A stretch of DNA of 64,000 bases from Polaribacter sejongensis (lineage in GTDB: Bacteria; Bacteroidota; Bacteroidia; Flavobacteriales; Flavobacteriaceae): positions 3,479,501-3,543,500 of the forward strand of contig NZ_CP150667.1 in NCBI RefSeq assembly GCF_038024065.1, in the 5' to 3' direction. Position 1 is the stretch's first letter. Each line of letters opens with the position of its first letter. The position numbers and the translations under genes are program-made. This document shows, piece by piece, positions 34,954 through 44,700 of this stretch. The notes beneath the pieces are model-generated. The model searched no databases and was not told where the DNA came from. It saw only the letters and a list, made by a program, of their open reading frames with translations.

Positions 34954-35133
34954 TTACTCTTTAATTTCAATATCAACATTTCCATCTCCATCAGTTTTTA
35001 CACTTCCTTGTGGAGTTTCAATATTTACATTATTTTCAGTTTTAACCTCTGTCTTTTTTTCTGATTTTTTATCTTCTCTACAAGCGGTGAATGATATTGT
35101 TAAGCATACAGCTACAAATAATAATTTTTTCAT
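34954..35133 (-). CDS. 59-residue lipoprotein
   Basis: A short gene easily missed by length cut-offs. It reads MKKLLFVAVCLTISFTAC (lipobox with lipidated Cys18), then REDKKSEKKTEVKTENN, and ends with NVNIETPQGSVKTDGD followed by GNVDIEIKE. The two similar ends (NVNIETPQGSVK and GNVDIEIKE) suggest a small beta-hairpin. The leader is a convincing lipoprotein signal and codon use looks normal for the window. No family recognised. It is isolated on the minus strand between two plus-strand transcripts; the gap upstream (35134-35365) shows no clear promoter box. Confidence 0.75.
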   Translation of the reverse strand: MKKLLFVAVCLTISFTACREDKKSEKKTEVKTENNVNIETPQGSVKTDGDGNVDIEIKE

Positions 35134-35365
35134 TTTTTTATGTTTTTTAATTCATAGTAAAATAAAGATATTTTTTTTCATTATTGAAAAAAAAGGACGA
35201 ATTATTTTTAATTGCTCTTTTTTGGCTTTAGCTATTTAAAAGTGTTGTGGCTAATTTGTTTATTTTATTTAAGTAGGTTTATATCTACAAATCCACATTT
35301 TATTAGCATTGTAATTTGTATTTAAAATCTTTAAAAATGATTAATTTCGTTGTTTAAATTTTTAA

Positions 35366-36157
35366 ATGATTTACTTAGTATATTCTTTACTACTAATAAT
35401 AGGGATTGTTTTTATTGGACTTTATTTATTTCAAGAGAAATTTATTTTTTTGAATGGTAATAAATTAGATAAAAATTATCAATATAACTTTACAAACAAG
35501 TTTGAAGATGTCTTTGTGAAAACTGATGGGAATAATGTAGTTAATGCACTTCACTTTCAATTACCAAACCCAAAAGGAGTTGTTTTGTTTTGCCACGGTA
35601 ATAAAGGGAATTTAACAAAGTGGGGAGATAGAGTTAGTTACTTTTTAGAATACAATTATGAAGTCTTTGTTTTTGATTATCGGAATTACGGTAAGAGTAT
35701 TGGCGCATTTAATGAATTAGAGATGTACAATGATGGTTTGTTTGTATATAATCATTTAAAAAAGAATTTCAAAGAAGAGAATATTGTGGTTTATGGGTTT
35801 TCTTTAGGAGGTACTTTTGCTACCAAAATAGCTTCAGTAAATAACCCGAAAGAATTAGTTTTAGAAGCTCCTTTTTACAACTTTAAAAAAGCAGCGACTT
35901 ATAAGTTTAAGTCTGTTCCAACCTTTTTGTTGAAATACCAATTTAGGTCTGATAAGGACATTTCTAAAGTAAGATGTCCTATTACACTGTTTCATGGTAA
36001 TAAAGACACTACCACTTCTTATAAGCAATCTAAAAGGTTGTTGGTATTAAATACATCAACTAAAAATAAGTATATAGAGATTGATGGAGGTACGCATCAT
36101 AATATTAGAGAATTTGCCATTTATAAAGAGAATTTAAAAGAAATCTTAGAGCGATAG
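35366..36157 (+). CDS. Alpha/beta hydrolase, membrane-anchored (BEM46/YheT-like group)
   Basis: A 263-residue serine hydrolase. Residues 1-22 are a single uncleaved membrane anchor. The fold shows VVLFCHGNKGN (oxyanion loop, about 72-82), VFVFDYRNYGKS, the nucleophile elbow YGFSLGG with Ser146, Asp214 in LFHGNKDTTTS, and His244 or His245 in GGTHHNI. The catalytic triad is complete. The layout matches the bacterial alpha/beta hydrolases related to BEM46; substrate unknown. It begins a run of three plus-strand genes ending at the tRNA. Confidence 0.85.
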   Translation: MIYLVYSLLLIIGIVFIGLYLFQEKFIFLNGNKLDKNYQYNFTNKFEDVFVKTDGNNVVNALHFQLPNPKGVVLFCHGNKGNLTKWGDRVSYFLEYNYEVFVFDYRNYGKSIGAFNELEMYNDGLFVYNHLKKNFKEENIVVYGFSLGGTFATKIASVNNPKELVLEAPFYNFKKAATYKFKSVPTFLLKYQFRSDKDISKVRCPITLFHGNKDTTTSYKQSKRLLVLNTSTKNKYIEIDGGTHHNIREFAIYKENLKEILER

Positions 36158-36180
36158 TACTTCTTAAAATTTATAAATCG

Positions 36181-36188
36181 TATTTTTG
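36181..36188 (+). promoter_or_regulatory. TAnnTTTG -7 box upstream of the aspartic protease gene
   Basis: TATTTTTG, 21 nt before the ATG at 36210, fits the Bacteroidota -7 consensus; it suggests that the protease gene can be transcribed independently of the hydrolase gene. No -33 element found. Confidence 0.35.
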
Positions 36189-36209
36189 ATCACTTCAAAG
36201 AATAATAAA

Positions 36210-36659
36210 ATGAGTAGTATTAAGAAAATTTTAAAGAAGAAGAAATTCGTCAAAATAAAGCTAAAAAAAATTGCGACCAATCACTTGGAATTAAAAGCAA
36301 CAATTAATGGTGTAAAAGGGCGATTTATTCTAGATACAGGTGCTTCTAACTCTTGTGTAGGATTAGATATGATTACTCATTTTAATTTGGAAGCTGTAGA
36401 AAGTGAAACCAAAGCAGCTGGGGCAGGAGCAACAGATATGGAAACGTTACAGTCTGATAATAATTCTTTAAAAATAGGAAGTTGGAAAACAAATAAATGT
36501 CATTTAGTGTTGTTCAATTTATCGCATGTTAATACAGCTTTAACGCAACACAAAGCAAAAGAAGTACATGGAATTATTGGTGCAGATGTGCTACAAAAAG
36601 GAAAAGCATTTATAGATTATCATAAAAAAGTTTTATACTTAAAGAAAACAAAGAAATAA
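36210..36659 (+). CDS. Retropepsin-like (clan AA) aspartic protease
   Basis: A 149-residue protein. An upstream in-frame TTG (36186) would add 8 residues but would overlap the -7 box; ATG 36210 is preferred. After a strongly basic N-terminus (KKILKKKKFVKIKLKK) comes a single retropepsin-type lobe: FILDTGASNSCV with catalytic Asp42, a glycine/alanine-rich flap region (AAGAGATDMETLQ), and the second hydrophobic-hydrophobic-Gly element GIIGADVLQKG. One catalytic Asp per chain means it would act as a dimer. The target is unknown. No signal peptide. Confidence 0.85.
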   Translation: MSSIKKILKKKKFVKIKLKKIATNHLELKATINGVKGRFILDTGASNSCVGLDMITHFNLEAVESETKAAGAGATDMETLQSDNNSLKIGSWKTNKCHLVLFNLSHVNTALTQHKAKEVHGIIGADVLQKGKAFIDYHKKVLYLKKTKK

Positions 36660-36679
36660 TTAATTTAAAATAAAATACA

Positions 36680-37129
36680 ATGAGTTTGCAGAAACAAGTA
36701 ATGGATAAAATGAAAGAAGCAATGAAAGCAAAAGATACCGTTGCTTTACAAGCTTTAAGAGCGGTTAAATCTGCCTTTTTATTAGCGAAAACGGAAACAG
36801 GTGTTCAAGCAGAAATTACGGAAGAGCAAGAAATTAAAATTATTCAGAAGCAAGTTAAACAAAGAAGAGACAGTGCAGCTATCTTTATAGAACAAGGTAG
36901 ACAAGATTTAGCCGATCCAGAATTAGCTGAATTAGCTGTTTTAGAACAGTTTTTACCAGAAGCCTTATCAGAAAAAGAAATTGAAAGTGTTGTTATTACT
37001 ACGATTACCAAAGTAGGGGCATCCGGAATGAAAGATATGGGAAAAGTTATGGGAATTGTTTCTGCTGAATTAGCAGGTAAAGCAGATGGTAAAACCATTT
37101 CTACTTTAGTAAAAAAGAATTTAATGTAA
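36680..37129 (+). CDS. GatB/YqeY domain protein
   Basis: A 149-residue cytoplasmic protein matching the YqeY family (PF09424) along its entire length: KEAMKAKDTVALQALRAVKSA near the N-terminus, KQVKQRRDSAAIFIEQGRQDLA in the middle, ELAVLEQFLPEALSE, and GMKDMGKVMGIVSAELAGKADG at the C-terminus. It resembles the tail domain of the GatB amidotransferase subunit, thought to contact tRNA, and here it lies 33 bp upstream of a tRNA-Arg gene, though this may be chance. Role unproven. Confidence 0.92.
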   Translation: MSLQKQVMDKMKEAMKAKDTVALQALRAVKSAFLLAKTETGVQAEITEEQEIKIIQKQVKQRRDSAAIFIEQGRQDLADPELAELAVLEQFLPEALSEKEIESVVITTITKVGASGMKDMGKVMGIVSAELAGKADGKTISTLVKKNLM

Positions 37130-37134
37130 AAAAT

Positions 37135-37162
37135 ATTTTGTTTTCTTTATAGAAAACAAAAT
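37135..37162 (+). other. Perfect hairpin touching the 5' end of tRNA-Arg
   Basis: 12-bp perfect inverted repeat ATTTTGTTTTCT/AGAAAACAAAAT with a TTAT loop, ending at the base immediately before the mature tRNA. There is no T-run, so it is more likely a processing or spacing element than a terminator. Confidence 0.5.
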
Positions 37163-37236
37163 GGCTGTGTAGTTCAACTGGATAGAATATCAGATTTCGG
37201 CTCTGAGGGTTGGGGGTTCGAATCCCTTCGCGGTCA
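37163..37236 (+). tRNA. tRNA-Arg (anticodon UCG)
   Basis: Folds as a 74-nt cloverleaf: acceptor GGCTGTG/CGCGGTC (seven pairs, three of them G-U), D-stem GTTC/GAAT, anticodon stem TCAGA/TCTGA with loop TTTCGGC giving anticodon TCG (reads CGA/CGN arginine codons), 5-nt variable loop, T-arm GGGGG-TTCGAAT-CCCTT. Discriminator A; the CCA end is not encoded, which is common in Bacteroidota. Confidence 0.93.
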
Positions 37237-37239
37237 CAA

Positions 37240-37288
37240 AAAAAAGGCTAAGAATTACATTTTGTAATTCTTAGCCTTTTTTTGTCAA
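37240..37288. terminator. Bidirectional terminator between tRNA-Arg and the miniature T9SS protein gene
   Basis: Long perfect stem of about 16 bp (AGGCTAAGAATTACA with TGTAATTCTTAGCCT) flanked by an A-run and a T-run. It lies between the tRNA and the end of the convergent minus-strand gene. Confidence 0.92.
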
Positions 37289-37303
37289 TTAAGATTATTC
37301 TAA

Positions 37304-38281
37304 TTATTCAATAACTACTTTTTTACTTAGGGTACCTTTGTTGCTATACATTTTTATAATGTATAGTCCTTTTGGTATTTGATTTTTTATGGCTAGCTTG
37401 TAGCTATTTTTCTGTTCTGTAATGTTCCATAAGCTTGTTTTTTTACCAAGTATATTAAAAAGTTCTATTTTCTGTATTGTTATTTCTTGATTTTTAGAAA
37501 TTACAATATTTTTATTTTGATTATCAGCATAAATAGTAGTTTCGTTAATTAGTGTATTGTTTTCTAGTTTAAGTGTGTTAGAGGTAGATTCTCTAAAAGC
37601 TAAAACAAAACGATTAGAACAGATACCTTTATCTAAGGTTAAATTGATTTTTCCATTTTTTATGTTGTATGAAACTCCTGTAAGTTTATCTTTTATGTAA
37701 ATTTCTCTGGAAATATTTTGAATTTTATCTACCATTAAATCTACCTGTCCAGAATACCCCATTGTAATTTCTAATGGAACTTCTAAATCATCAGAAATTT
37801 CTTGCACACCAGTAATTACATATTTTCTATGATCATCCTTAAATTTCCAATAGATGTCAGTTTCATTGTCGATAAATGACTCCGCATCGTAACCTTTTTC
37901 ATAATCAAATGAATTTGTTGCTTGAAAAGAGATTGCTATTTGATGATGTAACCTTAAATTTTCTGTATTTGTATATTCAAACCCTAATTTAATGATTGGT
38001 AATAATTCATTATTTTTTGTAAATTCAGTTTTGTTACTTCTGTGATCTTCAAAATTTTTATTATAATAGCCTTCTTTAGGTGTGGAGGCTTTACAGAATT
38101 CTGATGATGACCCTCTATTTGGTATTATATTGGCAAAAGTTTTAATATTTAAGAAAACGGATAGAAATACTATTAAATAGATAATTCCTTTTTTATAAGT
38201 TTTCTTTTCTTTAAGATGTTGGTTTTTAGAAAAATTGAAGTTTTTTAAAAATAATTTCTGAGTGTTGTTAGTGTTATTCAT
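37304..38281 (-). CDS. Miniature member of the giant T9SS protein family (signal peptide plus C-terminal end only)
   Basis: A 325-residue protein. Residues 1-50 hold a long basic N-region and a signal peptide (GIIYLIVFLSVFLNIKTFA). After about 40 unrelated residues, residues about 90-325 match, position by position, the last ~240 residues of the three giant proteins on the same strand: [54 protein letters not shown], then the T9SS sorting domain (VISKNQEITIQKIELFNILG, GLYIIKMYSN, KKVVIE). It has none of the Asp-rich repeats or the LTD-like region. It could be a working small surface protein or a deletion relic still in frame. A damaged copy of its 5' end lies just upstream. Confidence 0.8.
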   Translation of the reverse strand: MNNTNNTQKLFLKNFNFSKNQHLKEKKTYKKGIIYLIVFLSVFLNIKTFANIIPNRGSSSEFCKASTPKEGYYNKNFEDHRSNKTEFTKNNELLPIIKLGFEYTNTENLRLHHQIAISFQATNSFDYEKGYDAESFIDNETDIYWKFKDDHRKYVITGVQEISDDLEVPLEITMGYSGQVDLMVDKIQNISREIYIKDKLTGVSYNIKNGKINLTLDKGICSNRFVLAFRESTSNTLKLENNTLINETTIYADNQNKNIVISKNQEITIQKIELFNILGKKTSLWNITEQKNSYKLAIKNQIPKGLYIIKMYSNKGTLSKKVVIE

Positions 38282-38319
38282 TTTTTTGGGGGATTATATT
38301 AAATAAACAATGTGTTAAA

Positions 38320-38494
38320 TAGAATTACAGGGAATAGGCAAAAGTTTTAGTGTTAAAGAAAATGGATAGAAGTAAACACTATTAAAAAGACAAGTTCTTT
38401 TTAATGGTGTTTTTTAGAAAAGTTGAATATTTTAAAAAATATTTTCTTGGTATTTTAGTGTTATTCATTTTTTGGGGGATTATATTAAATAAAT
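38320..38494 (-). pseudogene. Broken duplicate of the 5' end of the miniature gene
   Basis: Minus-strand DNA here repeats the leader and first ~50 codons of the downstream gene: the leader ATATAATCCCCCAAAAAA, an ATG at 38468, MNNTKIPRKYFLKYSTFLKN (compare MNNTNNTQKLFLKNF in the intact gene), then an in-frame stop after 28 codons, and further similarity to the signal-peptide DNA (TCTATCCATTTTCTTTAACA). The copy ends about 40 bp before the second leader. It cannot encode a protein. Confidence 0.7.
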
Positions 38495-38675
38495 ACTATT
38501 TTAAAAGTAACTAAATAATATTGGGTTTGCTAATTTTTACCCTATAAATGATTAAAAAATGTTAATTACTGTCTTATTACTTAATAAAATAGGGTTTTTG
38601 TTGGGGATTCAGTAGTTTTTTTAGGTCGTAGTCACGATATTTCCTAATTATTATACTTATAAAAAAAGAATAAAA

Positions 38676-38712
38676 AAAAGCTGAATAATGATTTCATTAT
38701 TCAGCTTTAATT
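38676..38712 (-). terminator. Terminator of the 2.7-kilo-residue giant gene
   Basis: Stem AGCTGAATAATGA/TCATTATTCAGCT (13 bp) with a short loop at 38679-38707; T-rich (TTTTTTTT) on the minus-strand exit. It lies 20 nt past the stop codon. Confidence 0.85.
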
Positions 38713-38732
38713 AAAATAGTTATTTTTAGTGT

Positions 38733-41700
38733 TTATTCAATAATAACTTTTTTATTTGTTTCACCCTTATTAGTATTCATTTTTACAATGTAAATACCAG
38801 TTGGTATTTGCTTCTTGATTTCTAATTGGTAAGTATTTTTTTGTTCCTTAATTTCCCAAACACTTACTTTTTTACCAAGAATATCAAACATTTCTACTTT
38901 ATTGATTTCTACATCACCATCTTTAGAAACTACAATATTGTTGTTTTCATTGTCTGCATAAATATTTGTAGATGTTGCTAAAATTTCGTCATCTACACTA
39001 AGTGCAGCATTTTCTGTAAAATTAAGTACAAAGCGATCTGTATAAACTCCCTTTTCTAAAGTTAAAGTTATTTTCTCGTTTTTAACATCATAAGAAGTTC
39101 CTGTGAGTTTATCTGTAATATAGATGTCTCTAGAAACATTTTGAATTTCATCTACCATTAAGTTTACTTGACCAGAATAATCCATTACTAATTCTAAAGG
39201 TACTTCTAACTCATTAGATATTCCTTGTACACCTGCAATTACATAGTTGTTATCATCATTAGGGAATTTCCAGTAGATGTCTGTATTACCAATTTGATAT
39301 ACTTGAGAATCATATCCTTTATCAAAATCAAATGAGTTTGTTCCTTGAAAAGAAACTGCTATTTGATGGTGAAGTAATGTTTCTTCTGTGTTCTTGTATT
39401 CAAAACCTAGCTTAATAATTGGTAACAAGTTAGTTGTACTTGCTGTTTTGCTGCTTTTTTTGCTTGTTTTAAAGAATACAGATTCATCTCCTTCTGTAAC
39501 ATAAGCTCTTTGGCTATTATTAAAGTTTACTGCTTGTGGTGTTTCTATTACCGCATCTCCTTCAATAAAGAATCCTTGACCCATTGCTATATAAGGTAAC
39601 GGCTCTTTGTATTCTTGATCGCCTAAACCAGAAGTTCCGCTATCATTATTAATACTAAGGTTTTCTATTCGATCTGCTGCTACTCCTGTAACGAAGTTTA
39701 TGGTTGCATATCCACCAATGTAACCACCAAATACATGCCCAGCAATTCCATCTCCTTCTCCAAGAACGCTTTCATGATGTTCCCAGAAGTAAAGTGTTCC
39801 GGTAGTATTAGCTAAATTATCTTGTATAAATTTCTTAGTATTCATAGCAGAAGGGTAAGGGTTACCAATTAAATAACTTTCTCCTGAAGCTATTTTAGAA
39901 GTTGTGCTAAAATCACCATCGTTAGGCGTACCAGAGAATGTATAATTCTGTGCTCTTCCAGGGCCTTTAAAAATATAACCTTCACCTCTGTTTATAGTAC
40001 CACTTTTATATTGATGTGCCCAATCAGATCTACCATCAGATCCAGGTGCATAGGTGTATATCCAGTAATCAGCTAGTGAAATACCTGTGCTAGTAAATGA
40101 ACCATCATATCCATCAATAAATGTAATTTCCTTTGGATTACTTGGGGCAGTACCGTCTCTTAATACACCTTCTATTGTGTAGTTGTTTACGCCAGAATTA
40201 ACAGGAGAACTCATGTAACCATATCTATATAAACTTGGTATTTCTGAGTTTTGATCTACTAAAAGGTTCCCCATAGTTCCAGAAACAGAGCTCGTAATTG
40301 TACTTGTACCTGTATGTGTTTGTACTAATTGAGCTAAAGTACCTGCTAAACGAATATCTCCATCTAAAGTAATATCATTAGTTACTACTAATAATTGGTC
40401 TGTTACTGTTAGTTTTTTACTTGCATTTACTTTTAATTTTCTAGCACTTAATCTATCTTCAGAATGTTCGAAATTTTGATCAATTACTACTGAACGAGAT
40501 CTATCTGGATATCCATTTGTATAAACATTGTTACTATTTGTTGAAGTAGTAATATCAATTCTATGTAATCCTAATAAAGTATTAGACTCTACATTAGAAG
40601 ATGTAATTTCAGAGATTAAAGGATCTTGAGGGTGCCTTTTAGTTCCTGTAACATCTGTTTCTCCTACTAATTGAAATGGTGTTATTGCATCATCTATAAA
40701 TACTACCCAATCATTTGCGTTATAATCTTTGTTTGTTGTTAAACTTTCGTCTATTCTAACAACAGAAGTGTTGTTAGTAACATTAGAAACAACATCATAT
40801 CTATGATCCCAAGAATAAACTCCATTAGATGCAGATAATATAATGATATCGTTAATAGTATCATCTAAATCTGTTAATGCATCATTATCTACAATTGTTC
40901 TACCTGTTACTAATTCTGGAGTAAGAGTATTACTCGAGTTTCTAAATAATACTGATTTCCCAGCAAGTAAAGGAGTTGTTAAAATGTAAGAAGCATTAGG
41001 AGCAATATTTGTTTGATCTCCTATTTTATCTTTAAATAAATGAATTTTCACACTATTTGCAAGAATTGTAGAAGCACTTATGTTAGTAATTTCTATCCAT
41101 TTTTCATTTCCAAGGTGATATACTTGCGTTATCATAACATTAGCAGCTTCTGGAATATCTCTATAATCTAAATCTCCACCAGTATTAACATCATTGTCTT
41201 CATCTCCAAATGCATCTTCTAAAGAAGTATCTAAAATACTTGTGTTGGTTACCTTATCACCATCTCCTGATCCATCATTTACTGTAGATCCTGCAATATC
41301 AGAGTCATCATTATCGTCGAATGCATTGTCTAAACCATCATTATCATCATCTTTACCAGAAGCAACATCTAATAGGTGTCCGTTTTCTGCAATATCAGGA
41401 ATATTATCATTGTCTGAATCTAAATCTAAATAGTCAGGATTATCTGTACCATCTGTATTTTCTGGAATCAAACCAATCTTATTATCATCTTCGTAAATAT
41501 CATCTACACCATTATTATTTGTATCTGTTATTCCTGTAGCTATACCAGATGGAGCTTTATATCCAATAGTTGTCTGTGCTTCTATATTATCAGGAATACC
41601 GTCATTATCTGCATCAATGTCTAAAAAGTTAGGAATGTTGTCCTTATCTTCATCACCTTTTGTGTATGTATTTGGTTTTCCATTTCCGTCTGTATCTTCA

Positions 41701-44700
41701 CCTGTTATTACTAAAGGTGTACTTGAATTTATAGCCCCATCTACAGCGTCATCAAAACCATTATTGTTTGTGTCTGTGGTTAGTGTACCATCAGCATTAA
41801 TAGTATCTACTTTACCGTCTCTATTAGCATCAGTTCCTCCAGCTTCAATAATATCTAGAATACCATCGTTGTCTGAGTCTAAATCCATGCTATTTGGTAT
41901 GCCGTCTCCATCTGTATCTAAGTTTTCTAGATTATTACCTCCAGCAACATCAGCATCATAAAGGTCGTCTAATCCATTACCGTTTGTGTCGTTTACAAGA
42001 GTACCGTCTGCATTGATATTATCTACTAATCCATCTCCATTAGTATCTATACCACCAGCTTCAATTAAGTCTGGTATCCCGTCATTATCTGAGTCTAAAT
42101 CTAAAGAATTAGGTATTCCGTCATTATCTGTGTCTTCGCAATTGTTTGGAAAAATACTTACTAAATCTAGAGCAGCTCCAATTCCTATAGAACCTGGTAC
42201 AGGAGGAGATGCTTGAAACTCTAATGATGTTTCTGTTGTAGTAGCTACAAATACTGTAGTAAAACGATACCATTTTTTAGGCCCCACAACTCCGTTTACA
42301 GCACCTTCTGCTATTGCGGTTAATGTTTTATTCAAAATATTAGAACTAGAAGCGTCTTTTACTTTTACATTTAAAGTAACATACTGTCCTGTTTCATGAC
42401 CAATATCTTCTCCCCAATAAAAGGTTAGTGTATATTCACTACCTGGTACTGTAGAAAAAGTTTGTGAGAGAATATTGCTTACACCATCAGTTTTATCATT
42501 ATTACCAAGAACATCTATGTATTGGTTTCCGCTATAAGCGTCTGCATAATTACTAGTTGACCAATATGGAGATTGTCCTCCAACCCATCCGTCTAGGTTT
42601 TGTGTATAAGACCAACCTGTTAAAGTGTTTGTGTTTAATCCTTTTCCTATAAATGTACCATAATTATCTGTTCCTCCGTTTGGAAATTCAGATGCGTTTG
42701 AAAAATCTTGAAGCTCAAAATCTCCATTTATAATTAAGTTACCACAACCTTCATCTGTATCTAAAATACCATCGTTATCATCATCTAAATCATAAAAATC
42801 TGGAACACCATCGTTGTCCGTGTCTTTAATGTCTCTATAATCTAGATCTCCGTTTCCAGGGAAGTCATTATCTTCATCTCCAAAGGCAATATCTAATTCA
42901 CTTGGTGTAGTTACAGTTTTCTGTGCACTTGATCCATCATTTACTGTAATTCTTGAGTTTTCAGAATCATTGTTATCGTCAAAAATATCATTTAAGCCAT
43001 CACCATCTTCATCTGCATTGATGTCTAAAATTACATTATTTGCAGGATCACCGTTTTCTACAATATCAGGAATCCCATCATTATCTGAATCTAAATCTAA
43101 GTAATCTGGATTATCTTTATTGTCTGTGTTTACAGGGATCAAACCAATAATATTACCATCTTCGTAGTTGTCGTCTACACCATTTTTATTAGTGTCTAAC
43201 ATTGCTCCATCAGGATTGCTTGGTGCTATATAACCACTAGTTGTTTGTGCTTCTATATTATCTGGTATACCATCATTATCTGAATCGATATCTATATGGT
43301 TTAATTTACCGTCTCCATCATAATCCTTACTTGGATATGAGTTTGGTTTACCATCTCCATTTGTATCTTTACCTGTAATTATTAAAGCGTTGTCTTTGTT
43401 TTCTGCTATGCCGTCTTGACCAACATCTCCATCAACAAGGTCGTTAAAACCGTCGTTATCAATATCAACCCAATTATCTACTTTACCATCTCTATCTTCA
43501 TCTATACCACCTGCTTCTATAACGTCTAAAATACCATCGTTATCTGAATCTAAGTCTTTGGTGTTTGGAATACCATCTTTGTCTGAGTCTGGGTATGTAA
43601 TTGCATTGGTATATGTACCGCTATTTACATCATAAAGATCATCTAAACCATCGCCGTCTAAATCATTTATAAGTTTTCCTGTTGTTGGGTTTATGTCATC
43701 TACTTTACCGTCACCATTAGTATCTACACCTCCAGCTTCTACAATATCAGGAATACCATCATTATCTGAGTCTAAGTCTAAATGATCAGGAATTCCGTCG
43801 CTATCTGTATCGATAGATTCACCATTTCCACTTACCATTTTACCTGTAGTATCAGTTTCTACAAGAGCAATACCGTTTGTACCACCTGCCCCTGGTCCAT
43901 CTGTAGCATTTTCATCATAAATATCTGCTAAACCATCTTTGTCTTCATCTAAAATTGAGTCTACACGCCCGTCTTTATCTGTGTCAATACCACCTGCTTC
44001 TATTAAATCGGGGATACCATCATTGTCTGAATCTAAGTCTAAATGATCAGGGATTCCGTCGTTATCAGTATCAATAGAAGTACCATCTCCACCTATCATT
44101 TTACCTGTTTCATCCGTTTCTACAAGAGCTGTACCATTTATACCATCTGCTCCAGGTCCATCGGCAGCATTTTCATCATAAATATCTACAAGACCATCCT
44201 TGTCTTCATCTGTATTGTTGTCAACACGTCCATCTCCATTAGTATCTGTACCACCAGCTTCCATTAAGTCTGTAATACCATCATTGTCTGCATCTAAGTC
44301 TAAGTGATCTGCGATTCCGTCGTTATCAGTATCAACAGAAGTACCATCTCCACCTATCATGTTACCTGCTGCGTCTGTTTTAATAAGAGCTGTACCACTA
44401 TCACCAGATCCGTTAGAAGCATTTTCATCATGAATGTCAGCTAAACCATCTTGGTCAATATCTGTAAGGTTATCTACACGTCCATCACCGTTAGTGTCTA
44501 TACCACCAGCTTCTACAAGGTCTGGAATACCATCGTTATCTGAATCTAAATCTAAGTAATCTGGAATACCATCTCCATCTGAATCTGGATTAGCAATAGG
44601 TGTTCCTGCAACCCAATTTGGAGTACCTCCTGCAGTGTCTGTATCATCATACATATCTGACAAACCATCTCCATCTAAATCTACGATACTTGTAGGATCT

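Noticed and set aside
34882..35064. 60-codon plus-strand ORF rich in Phe/Ile/Asn
   Set aside because: It is antisense to the 59-residue lipoprotein gene, begins inside a terminator stem and looks like random AT-rich translation.
41194..42216. Similar Ser-rich plus-strand ORFs opposite the 2.7-kilo-residue gene
   Set aside because: Same cause: antisense of TSP3 repeats. No conserved domain pattern and no promoter.
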